Source: Bacillota bacterium (GTDB lineage Bacteria > Bacillota > Clostridia > Clostridiales > Caloramatoraceae). Taken from it: a stretch of DNA of 5,116 bases. Shown one piece after another: positions 1-5,116 of the stretch. Below the pieces are notes generated by a model, which did not search any database, was not told where the DNA came from, and saw only the letters and a list, made by a program, of their open reading frames with translations. How positions within the stretch are numbered: position 1 is the first letter of the stretch; every line of letters starts with the position of its first letter. Both the position numbers and the translations under genes were made by a program. Where the stretch lies: contig JAEZLD010000178.1 of assembly GCA_023415335.1 (NCBI GenBank), positions 1 to 5,116 of the forward strand, written 5' to 3'.

Positions 1-369
1 AATGCAGTTGACGAAGATATGACAGCTGAGGTGGAGTTTGAAAATGAAGGAACGGACTATGTAAGCTGCAGAAGGATAATACACAGGAATGCAGACCCTG
101 AAAGGATAATAGACTACATATGCAGGAAGCTCAACCTGAGGAGGGAGAGAATCCATGTGAAATATAGCAGGGAAGCTCTTGTGGCTAAGGGGCTGATAAT
201 GTACCTGATGAGATGCCTGTGCAACTCTACCTGCCGGGACATGTGCAGCACCCTTGGAGGGATAACCCAGAGCACAGCATCCAGGTATTGCAGTGAGGGC
301 CTGAAGCTGTTGGAGGGGGAAGAGTATCGGCATATTGCAGAGGATTTTTTGAGGGCTTGTGAAGCTTAG
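1..369 (+). CDS. C-terminal part of a REP-associated (RAYT/IS200-like) transposase, 5' end outside window
   Basis: The reading frame is open from the first base, and the ATG at 19 has no ribosome binding site, so this is the 3' end of a longer gene; 122 residues are visible. The tail resembles the DnaA C-terminal / Trp-repressor-type helix-turn-helix: an IIDYICRKLNL helix, then VAKGLIMYLMR, then a helix-turn-helix ending in TQSTASRY (about bases 169-306). Clostridial IS200/Y1-type RAYT proteins commonly carry such a tail after the catalytic HUH/tyrosine domain, which here would lie upstream, unseen. RAYTs are thought to nick and move REP-type palindromes, and repeats that could be its substrate lie just downstream (515-633). 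Eight cysteines in this short stretch are unusual. Without the catalytic domain another DNA-binding protein with this tail remains possible. Confidence 0.68.
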   Translation, partial: NAVDEDMTAEVEFENEGTDYVSCRRIIHRNADPERIIDYICRKLNLRRERIHVKYSREALVAKGLIMYLMRCLCNSTCRDMCSTLGGITQSTASRYCSEGLKLLEGEEYRHIAEDFLRACEA

Positions 370-514
370 AGAAAACTAACAATAATTTATAATGATATAT
401 GGAAGGTCTTAATAAAATAGTCTATTGCGTGGACAAGCATCTAAGGAGTCTTATAAAAGAAGTGATAAAATAGCATTAAATATTAGCTTAATGTGTGCAA
501 AGGGAAGATAACCT

Positions 515-547
515 GTTGAATTAATAATAATAGCTTAACCGTCCCTG
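515..547 (+). repeat. REP-like direct repeat, copy 1
   Basis: This copy aligns without gaps to bases 578-610, with 29 of 33 positions identical and an exact 19-base core (529-547, AATAGCTTAACCGTCCCTG). The two copies are offset by 63 bases. Similarity ends abruptly after the CCCTG. The flank to its right pairs back only weakly, so this copy may be a degraded element. Its position about 145 bases after a RAYT-like gene suggests a REP-type substrate; that link is inferred. Confidence 0.7.
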
Positions 548-577
548 ACTCACTTGATCCAAAAGAAAGATAGGCTC

Positions 578-610
578 GTTGATTTAATGGAAATAGCTTA
601 ACCGTCCCTG
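578..610 (+). repeat. REP-like direct repeat, copy 2
   Basis: This is the second copy of the 33-base repeat, with the exact 19-base core at 592-610. Unlike copy 1, its core forms the left arm of an imperfect hairpin extending to base 633. It ends about 25 bases before the -35 element of the degV promoter. Confidence 0.7.
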
Positions 611-633
611 GCCCCTAAAAAGGATGTTGGCTA
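594..633. repeat. Imperfect palindrome/hairpin built on repeat copy 2
   Basis: The left arm (594-607, TAGCTTAACCGTCC) can pair with the right arm (622-633, GGATGTTGGCTA). This gives about 12 pairs including two G-U wobbles, interrupted by single-base bulges at about 598 and 602, with a loop of about 14 bases. A bulged stem fits REP-type elements recognised by RAYT proteins. No U-tract follows, so it does not look like an intrinsic terminator. The pairing was done by eye. Confidence 0.45.
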
Positions 634-634
634 A

Positions 635-664
635 TTTACAAAAATATGATAGAGTTGTTATAGT
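635..664 (+). promoter_or_regulatory. Probable sigma-A-type promoter for degV
   Basis: TTTACA (635-640) and TATAGT (659-664) each match the -35 and -10 consensus at five of six positions, with an 18-base spacer. Transcription would start around 671, leaving a leader of about 27 bases before the degV start. The DNA around it is AT-rich, as expected for a clostridial promoter. Confidence 0.55.
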
Positions 665-697
665 ATAAACAAATACTAATAGATATGGAGGAGAAAT

Positions 698-1564
698 ATG
701 AATACGATTTTATTGGTTGATTCTTGTACAGATTTGCCCAGCGAGTATATTAAGAAGAACAACATAAGGTATCTCAGCCTTATCTGCAATCTGGATGGCA
801 AGGAGTATAAGGATGACTTTGGAGAGACTCTTGGTTATAAGGAGTTTTATGCTACTGTAAGGTCTGGCAAGATGCCTACCACCTCTACTATTAATGTGCA
901 GAGCTTCTATGAGGAGTTTAAGTCTCATGTTTCTCAGCAAAATTCGGTTATATACATAGGCTTCTCTTCAGCTCTAAGTGGCTGCATAAGCAGTGCTACT
1001 GTTGCCAGACAGCAGATACTTGAGGAGTACCCGGAAGCTGACATATCAATAATAGATTCTAAGAGTGCTTCATTAGGATATGGGCTTATTTGCTATTATG
1101 CAAATGAAATGCTGTCCTCTGGAGCCTACAAGGAAGAGGTTGTTAAATGGGTTGAGGAAAACAAGCTGAGATTAAACCACTGGTTTACTGTTGAGGACCT
1201 GTTCCATTTAAAGAGGGGCGGCCGTGTGTCTGCAACTGCTGCAGTTGTTGGAACTCTGCTTGATGTAAAGCCTGTGCTTCATGTTGATGACGAAGGTAGA
1301 CTCATTCCTGTTACAAAGGTAAAGGGTCGTAAGAAGTCTCTACGTATGCTGGCAGATAAGCTTCAGGAGGGCATTGTTGATCCGGAGAACCAGGTAATTG
1401 CAATAAGCCATGGAGACTGTATTGAGGATGTAGAATTTTTAATTAAACTCATAAAGGAAAAGGTAACTGTAAAGGATATAATAGTTAACGATGTTGGTCC
1501 TGTAATAGGTACCCATTCAGGTCCTGGGACTGTGGCTTTGTTCTTCCTGGCAGAAAAGAGGTAG
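698..1564 (+). CDS. DegV family protein, FakB-type fatty-acid-binding protein
   Basis: The 288-residue product matches the usual DegV length. Family signatures run in order: LVDSCTDLP (residues 6-14), PTTSTIN (60-66), SSALSG (90-95), LFHLKRGGRVS (168-178) leading into LLDVKPVL (187-194), and GTHSGPGT (271-278). The Thr/Ser of the PTTS and LSG motifs and the C-terminal His273 correspond to the residues that hold the fatty-acid carboxylate in characterised members. FakB proteins bind a fatty acid in the cytoplasm and present it to the kinase FakA, yielding acyl-phosphate for phospholipid synthesis. FakA is not encoded here. The ATG follows a GGAGG at 687-691. The gene sits 33 bases before plsC, consistent with co-transcription and a lipid role. 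The family is clear; ligand preference is not. Confidence 0.93.
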   Translation: MNTILLVDSCTDLPSEYIKKNNIRYLSLICNLDGKEYKDDFGETLGYKEFYATVRSGKMPTTSTINVQSFYEEFKSHVSQQNSVIYIGFSSALSGCISSATVARQQILEEYPEADISIIDSKSASLGYGLICYYANEMLSSGAYKEEVVKWVEENKLRLNHWFTVEDLFHLKRGGRVSATAAVVGTLLDVKPVLHVDDEGRLIPVTKVKGRKKSLRMLADKLQEGIVDPENQVIAISHGDCIEDVEFLIKLIKEKVTVKDIIVNDVGPVIGTHSGPGTVALFFLAEKR

Positions 1565-1597
1565 CATTTAGTATTTACAATATTTCTGGAGGAAAAA

Positions 1598-2308
1598 ATG
1601 ATAAAAACGGTATTATTTTTTGTTTCTCTCACACTTACTCTTATTGCAACAGCACCTTTGCTGCTTAAGGCCAAATATCTTGGGGCTTTGGGCAAGAAGG
1701 ATGAGAAGGCTGACTATGTAGAAAGGATTACCGGACGCTGGGCAAGGCTTGTACTTAAACTTACTGGCTCCAATGTAAAGGTTACAGGTCTGGAAAACAT
1801 ACCGAAGGATACTCCTGTGGTTTATATTTGTAACCATCAGGGAGATTGTGACATACTTGCTTTTTTAGGCTATGTGCCAGGGCATAAATGCTTTATATCC
1901 AAGATAGAAGTGCTCAAGGTTCCAGTATTAAGGTCCTGGATGAAGGCTATGCGTTGTGTGTTTATGGACAGAAATAATATAAAGCAGTCGGTGGAGTCCA
2001 TAAATAAGGGAATAGACAACCTAAGGATGGGTTATAGTGTAATCATATTTCCTGAGGGGACTAGAAGTAAAGGCTCGGAGATGGGGGAGTTTAAGCCTGG
2101 CAGTTTTAAGCTGGCAACCATAACAGGTATACCAATAGTGCCTGTAACCATAAAGAATACCTACAGGATATGGGAGGAGAAAAAGCTGATAAGATCTGCA
2201 ACTGTGGAGATGATAATCTCAGAGCCTGTAGAAACTGATTATCTGACAAAGGAAGAGATTAAGGAGCTGCCTTCTAAGGTAAAAGGTATAATAATGAATA
2301 AGCTATAA
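1598..2308 (+). CDS. plsC: 1-acyl-sn-glycerol-3-phosphate acyltransferase (PlsC family)
   Basis: PlsC enzymes transfer an acyl group to the sn-2 position of lysophosphatidic acid, making phosphatidic acid at the cytoplasmic membrane. The 236-residue protein has a hydrophobic N-terminal segment (about residues 4-23) that probably anchors it. The acyltransferase motifs are intact and in order: NHQGDCD with the catalytic HX4D pair His80/Asp85, FMDR (122-125), FPEGTRS (151-157) and IPIVPVTI (178-185). The start is supported by GGAGG at 1588-1592, five bases ahead of the ATG. It follows degV by 33 bases with no terminator between, so the two probably form an operon in which FakB-derived acyl groups could feed phospholipid assembly. 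Acceptor specificity cannot be read from the sequence; other lysophospholipid acyltransferases share these motifs. Confidence 0.92.
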   Translation: MIKTVLFFVSLTLTLIATAPLLLKAKYLGALGKKDEKADYVERITGRWARLVLKLTGSNVKVTGLENIPKDTPVVYICNHQGDCDILAFLGYVPGHKCFISKIEVLKVPVLRSWMKAMRCVFMDRNNIKQSVESINKGIDNLRMGYSVIIFPEGTRSKGSEMGEFKPGSFKLATITGIPIVPVTIKNTYRIWEEKKLIRSATVEMIISEPVETDYLTKEEIKELPSKVKGIIMNKL

Positions 2309-2313
2309 TGATT

Positions 2314-2340
2314 ACAGGCTGCCATAAGGCAGCCTGTTTT
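2314..2340 (+). terminator. Intrinsic terminator or attenuator after plsC
   Basis: A perfect 10-bp stem (ACAGGCTGCC at 2314-2323, GGCAGCCTGT at 2328-2337) closes a four-base ATAA loop and runs into TTTT (2337-2340). The U-tract is short, so termination may be partial. It lies 5 bases after the plsC stop codon and ends 19 bases before the next start codon, leaving no room for a downstream promoter. The flavoprotein gene must therefore depend on readthrough or on a promoter inside plsC. Confidence 0.7.
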
Positions 2341-2359
2341 ACAAAAGGAGAATTTTATA

Positions 2360-3595
2360 ATGGTTGGTAGAGACATATGTATAATTGGCGGAGGGGCGTC
2401 AGGTATGATGGCAGCTATAGCTGCTGCACGCTGTGGTGCCAGGGTTATGATTCTTGAGCAGCTAAACAGGGTAGGCAAGAAACTGCTGGCAACGGGTAAC
2501 GGCAGATGCAACCTTACCAATGTGGATATCAATATAAATAGATATCATAGCACCCACCCTGAGTTTGTGGAGAAGGCCCTGTCTCAATTCGGCTATGATG
2601 AGACGGTTGCTTTTTTTGAGGAACTGGGAATATCTCACAAGGTAGAGGATTTGGGGAAGGTATTCCCCTATTCTGACCAGGCTTCCAGTGTGCTTGATGT
2701 ATTGCGCTGGGAGATGGAGAGTCTTGGAATAGAGGAGAAGGTGGATTGCGAGGTTATATCCATAATCCCTTCTAAGAGGGCCTTTACTATTGCTTTAAAG
2801 AATAGCGAACAGCTTTCAGCTGATGCTGTCATACTTGCCACAGGGGGAAAGGCAAGTCCTAACCTGGGATCAACAGGCAGTGGTTATACCTTTGCCAGAA
2901 AGCTTGGGCACAGCATTACAGCTACCTTTCCATCTCTTGTACAGCTAAATCTTAATGCCCCCTTCCTTAGGGCATTAAAAGGAATTAAATTCATAGGCTC
3001 TGCTGCCATTTATGATGGGAAAGAGCTGCTGAGAAGTGATGAAGGGGAGATACTCTTTACCGATTATGGCATATCTGGCCCACCCATATTCCAGCTAAGC
3101 CGCTCTGCAGGTGAGTTGCTTATAAATAGTAAAAAACCCCGACTTGAAGTGGATATGTTTCCAGATATTGAGGAGCATAAGTTAAAGGAGGATTTGGGCA
3201 TCAGATTTGGCTACCGTCCGTCTAAATCTGTTGAATTCAGCCTTGTGGGAATGCTTAACAAAAGACTTATACCAACTGTTCTTAGGGAAGCTGGAATAAC
3301 CGACCTTAGCAGACCATGTAGCTCAATATCCCAATCTGAGAGGGCAAAGCTTGCTGCCATTATGAAGAGCTGGAGCTTTCAGGTTACAGGTACACAGTCC
3401 TGGGGACAGGCACAGGCTACCGCAGGGGGAGTGGATGTGAAGGACATAAACCCTGAGACCATGGAATCCCGCCTGGTTTCAGGCTTATACCTGTGTGGGG
3501 AACTTTTGGACGTAGATGGTGACTGCGGAGGCTTCAATCTCCAGTGGGCATGGTCCTCAGGATACTGTGCTGGAATTAATGCTGCATCTAAGTAA
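2360..3595 (+). CDS. HI0933/YhiN/BaiN-family FAD-dependent oxidoreductase
   Basis: The 411-residue length is usual for this flavoprotein family. The N-terminal Rossmann motif GGGASG (residues 10-15) with Glu33 at the end of the second strand binds FAD. It is followed by the family hallmark around GKKLLATGNGRCNLTN (39-54). Further marks are ILATGG (158-163), DYGISGPP (235-242) and a C-terminal FAD-contacting stretch (GE at 380-381, DGDCGGFN at 386-393). Members are annotated variously as aminoacetone oxidase-like, YhiN, or BaiN (a proposed bile-acid 3-dehydro-4,6-reductase), but the physiological substrate is generally unknown and I assign none. The ATG follows AAAGGAG at 2344-2350. In many clostridia this gene and a plsC lie near cmk and ispH (recalled, not checked); here plsC comes first and cmk is absent. 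Confidence 0.93.
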   Translation: MVGRDICIIGGGASGMMAAIAAARCGARVMILEQLNRVGKKLLATGNGRCNLTNVDININRYHSTHPEFVEKALSQFGYDETVAFFEELGISHKVEDLGKVFPYSDQASSVLDVLRWEMESLGIEEKVDCEVISIIPSKRAFTIALKNSEQLSADAVILATGGKASPNLGSTGSGYTFARKLGHSITATFPSLVQLNLNAPFLRALKGIKFIGSAAIYDGKELLRSDEGEILFTDYGISGPPIFQLSRSAGELLINSKKPRLEVDMFPDIEEHKLKEDLGIRFGYRPSKSVEFSLVGMLNKRLIPTVLREAGITDLSRPCSSISQSERAKLAAIMKSWSFQVTGTQSWGQAQATAGGVDVKDINPETMESRLVSGLYLCGELLDVDGDCGGFNLQWAWSSGYCAGINAASK

Positions 3596-3617
3596 AAAAA
3601 CAGAATATATTGATCAT

Positions 3618-3650
3618 TCCTGAATATTATTTAATATAGAATATTCAGGA
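3618..3650 (+). promoter_or_regulatory. Hairpin overlapping the ribosome binding site of the next gene
   Basis: TCCTGAATATT (3618-3628) is perfectly complementary to AATATTCAGGA (3640-3650), giving an 11-bp stem with an 11-base loop. The Shine-Dalgarno AGGAGG (3647-3652) of the membrane-protein gene has four of its six bases in the right arm, so folding would hinder translation initiation. The same dyad could instead be an operator for a dimeric regulator. A weak promoter candidate overlaps it (TTGATC 3610-3615, TAATAT 3632-3637, 16-base spacer). No U-tract follows, so it is not an obvious terminator. Confidence 0.5.
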
Positions 3651-3658
3651 GGTTATAT

Positions 3659-4111
3659 ATGCATTTCTTAGCCCAGTTTGCTATTCTGGCTACTTTGTTT
3701 ATTATTATTATGTCAGCTTTAGGCATAGTTCTCTATGTACTTATGTCAGTAGGCTTATACAGGCTTGCTACAAATGCAGGGATTAAAAATGCTTGGTTAG
3801 CCTGGATTCCTATTGGTAATTTGTATATTATGGGAAGGCTTATAGATAGTATACAGCTTGGAAGCATTGAAGTCCCAAGTCTCCACATTGTGCTTCCTGT
3901 AGCATTCGTGGTGTTTTTATTATTTAGACGTGTAGCTGTTTTAGGACCAGTGCTATCCCTTTTTATGTATGTTTTTATGATAATATGTCTATATTATCTA
4001 TTCCGTAAATACAGTTCTGATAAAGCTGTACTCTATACGGTTTTAGGAGCTGTTTTACCATTCCTTTTACCAATTTTTATATTCGCAATAAGGGATAGAA
4101 GACCTGAATAA
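3659..4111 (+). CDS. Small four-helix membrane protein of unknown function
   Basis: I do not recognise this 150-residue protein. It is strongly hydrophobic, with likely membrane helices at about residues 5-34, 74-89, 92-114 and 124-144. Between the first two lies a loop with the phrase NAWLAWIPIGNLYIMGRLI (residues 44-62), rich in Trp and Pro, which looks like the most conserved part. The C-terminus is short and charged (RDRRPE). There is no cleavable signal peptide, catalytic motif or metal-binding cluster. The ATG is set by AGGAGG at 3647-3652, six bases away. It lies 63 bases after the flavoprotein gene, may have its own weak promoter, and is followed by a strong hairpin terminator. Its codons look more AT-rich than those of its upstream neighbours. 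Confidence 0.85.
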   Translation: MHFLAQFAILATLFIIIMSALGIVLYVLMSVGLYRLATNAGIKNAWLAWIPIGNLYIMGRLIDSIQLGSIEVPSLHIVLPVAFVVFLLFRRVAVLGPVLSLFMYVFMIICLYYLFRKYSSDKAVLYTVLGAVLPFLLPIFIFAIRDRRPE

Positions 4112-4129
4112 TAATATAGAATCAACTAA

Positions 4130-4160
4130 AAGACGGAGCCAAAGGAAGCTCCGTCTTATT
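4130..4160. terminator. Bidirectional intrinsic terminator between convergent genes
   Basis: A perfect 10-bp stem (AAGACGGAGC at 4130-4139, GCTCCGTCTT at 4148-4157) closes an 8-base loop. On the plus strand it starts 18 bases after the membrane-protein stop codon and runs into a T-rich stretch. On the minus strand it starts 12 bases past the stop of the PhzF remnant and runs into TTTT. Confidence 0.85.
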
Positions 4161-4169
4161 GTATATTCT

Positions 4170-4935
4170 TTATAGTGTAAGTGTTGTTGAAAAGGCGATT
4201 ACAGCATCTCCGGTAATTTGAACCATAGATGGTACTGTTCCCTTCTTTTTAACGGTTACCTTCATTGTTCCTGTACGTCCTATTGCCTCTCCCTGCATTG
4301 CTGAGAAGGAAAATATGTCCTGTGTATCCTCCTGCATCAGATCATAATGGACAAGGTATGCTCCAAGAGGTCCATTTGCATTTCCTGTTACTGGGCCCTC
4401 TGGAATACCAATGGCAGGAGCAAACATTCTTCCATGTACCAGTATATTCTCTCCCGGGTTCAGGGTGAACACATAGTATCCGTTACAATGTATTTCTTCA
4501 CTGATTTTCTTTAGCATGCCTGAATCGGGTTTCAGTCCATGGAGCAGGGAGTTAGAGTTTATCCCAACCATAACCTTGGAATGCCCTGTAGAGGCAATAC
4601 ATACAGGACAATCCTTATTCAAATCATCCATAGAAATACCAAGACCCTTAGTTATCTCTAAAACCACATTATCTCTAAGAGGAGGACTGATTTCAATACT
4701 TCCCTGTGTCATAATTATGGAATAATCATCCTTGTTTTTTTACTATATCCACCGGGAGTATTCCAGCACCTGTCTTCTGCATTACCCTTGATGTGTTTAG
4801 CCTTTGTTCCATAGCCCGTACATAGTGTGCAGCAACAGTTGCATGTCCACATATTGGAACCTCGTTTGTAGGGGTAAAGAAACTCAATATATTATCATTA
4901 TAAAATAAAGAAGTATGACTTAATAAAACCAGCAT
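4170..4935 (-). pseudogene. Decayed PhzF/YddE-family isomerase gene (5' truncated, frameshifted)
   Basis: Two frames together match the PhzF-family protein YddE of E. coli (297 residues). The first (4935-4726) contains FTPTNEVPICGHATVAAHYV, where GHAT is a family active-site motif. The second (through 4170) contains STGHSKVMV, HGRMFAPAIGIPE, PVTGNANGPLGAYLVH and AVIAF. They join at an A7 run (T4735-4741 on the plus strand). Removing one A restores a continuous reading, VDIVKNKDDYSI, which aligns with the YddE segment there. About the first 45 residues of the family are missing, including the strand normally starting VDAFT. The catalytic Glu in the family's SET motif aligns with His (SHT, 4915-4917), and the conserved Asp of DPVTG is Gly (4395-4397). 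The ATG at 4935 lies in the neighbouring terminator and has no ribosome binding site. A non-functional relic is the best reading. Confidence 0.88.
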
Positions 4936-4952
4936 GATTTATTTCATGCTGG
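4922..4952 (-). terminator. Intrinsic terminator of the LpxL-like acyltransferase gene
   Basis: Read on the minus strand, CCAGCATGA pairs perfectly with TCATGCTGG (9 bp) around a six-base AATAAA loop and is followed by TTTTATTA. It begins 47 bases past the acyltransferase stop codon. The first ATG of the PhzF remnant lies in its right arm, so that relic has no leader of its own. Confidence 0.85.
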
Positions 4953-4999
4953 ATAATAGAACACTTGATTACAGGACTATAAGTACTACTATGCCTTCA

Positions 5000-5116
5000 T
5001 TACTCTTCCTCCGGTGGGCGTGTTTTCCACCTTGGGTGCTGCCAGGTCCAGTTGGCAGGGTCTTTTCTTATTTTATCCTCGAAATATCTGGTAAAGCGCT
5101 GCATGTTTACAGCTAC
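5000..5116 (-). CDS. C-terminal end of an LpxL/HtrB-like lysophospholipid acyltransferase, 5' end outside window
   Basis: The minus-strand frame entering at base 5116 encodes 38 residues ending at a TAA (5002-5000). The tail has the pattern RYFEDKIRKDPANWTWQH followed by PRWKTRPPEEE. This matches the end of the LpxL/HtrB acyltransferase family, where an 'E..IR..P..W.W.H.RWK.RP' ending is characteristic. The catalytic HX4D/E motif would lie upstream, outside the window. In Gram-negatives the family acylates lipid A. In Firmicutes, which lack lipid A, members are annotated as general lysophospholipid or glycolipid acyltransferases, and the true acceptor is unknown. A well-formed terminator follows. 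Confidence 0.8.
   Translation of the reverse strand, partial: VAVNMQRFTRYFEDKIRKDPANWTWQHPRWKTRPPEEE

Larger units (their letters stand above)
370..634. other. AT-rich intergenic region with repeats and no convincing gene
   Basis: This stretch between the transposase-like gene and the degV promoter is strongly AT-rich and stop-rich. The only ORF I noticed is a 24-codon frame (399-473, ATG to TAG) without a Shine-Dalgarno sequence, which I do not call as a gene. No U-tract terminator is evident after the transposase-like gene. The recognisable structure is the pair of direct repeats at 515-547 and 578-610 and the hairpin at 594-633. Confidence 0.6.

Noticed and set aside
19..369. ATG at 19 as the true start of a 116-residue protein
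   Set aside because: The frame is open to base 1, there is no ribosome binding site before 19, and the domain is normally the C-terminal tail of a longer protein.
484..491. TAGCTTAA, a possible third partial copy of the downstream repeat core
   Set aside because: Only eight bases match and the following sequence diverges from ACCGTCCC; this is expected by chance in AT-rich DNA.
472..494. Small inverted repeat CATTAA/TTAATG as a terminator of the transposase-like gene
   Set aside because: The stem is only about 6 AT-rich pairs with no U-tract, and it lies more than 100 bases after the stop codon.
515..610. Two evenly placed repeats as a CRISPR array
   Set aside because: Only two imperfect copies with a 30-base gap and no cas genes; the core and hairpin fit a REP-type element better.
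2239..2532. Minus-strand frame across the plsC/flavoprotein junction
   Set aside because: It is antisense to two well-supported genes, shows no family motifs and has no plausible ribosome binding site.
4170..4935. Two separate functional minus-strand genes of 180 and 69 residues
   Set aside because: Both align consecutively to one PhzF/YddE protein and join cleanly by a one-base change; the ATG at 4712 is an internal methionine of that protein.

Overview
The window looks like the chromosome of a low-GC Firmicute, most likely a clostridium-like anaerobe. The evidence is AT-rich intergenic DNA, strong GGAGG-type ribosome binding sites, frequent ATA/AGG/AGA codons, and a DegV/PlsC/HI0933-flavoprotein gene set typical of that group. 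Genus and species cannot be fixed from the sequence alone.

Layout from left to right. (1) Bases 1-369 are the 3' end of a gene whose product carries a DnaA-like helix-turn-helix tail, as in REP-associated (IS200/Y1-type) transposases. (2) Bases 370-697 hold no convincing gene. They contain two copies of a repeat sharing an exact 19-base core, the second able to fold into an imperfect hairpin. This arrangement suggests a RAYT transposase with its REP-like elements. A sigma-A-type promoter then leads into the next gene. (3) Three genes run rightward: a DegV/FakB-type fatty-acid-binding protein (698-1564), a PlsC-type acyltransferase (1598-2308), and an HI0933/BaiN/YhiN-family flavoprotein (2360-3595). 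A perfect 10-bp hairpin sits between the last two. (4) A small four-helix membrane protein of unknown function (3659-4111) follows, with its Shine-Dalgarno sequence partly inside an 11-bp hairpin. (5) A shared bidirectional terminator (about 4130-4160) separates these from leftward genes. (6) On the minus strand lies a decayed PhzF/YddE-family gene (4170-4935). It lacks its N-terminus, is frameshifted in an A7 run, and has lost two residues expected in the active site. (7) At the right edge is the C-terminal end of an LpxL/HtrB-like acyltransferase (5000-5116), followed by a clear terminator that overlaps the start of the PhzF remnant.

The common theme is membrane lipid metabolism. A FakB-like protein would present fatty acids for phosphorylation, PlsC would add the second acyl chain of phosphatidic acid, and the LpxL-like enzyme is another acyltransferase. 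The FakA kinase, PlsX and PlsY are not in this window, so the pathway link is inferred. I see no clear new multi-gene system. The most interesting items are the RAYT/repeat pair, the hairpin over the ribosome binding site at 3618-3650, and the layered decay of the PhzF gene.
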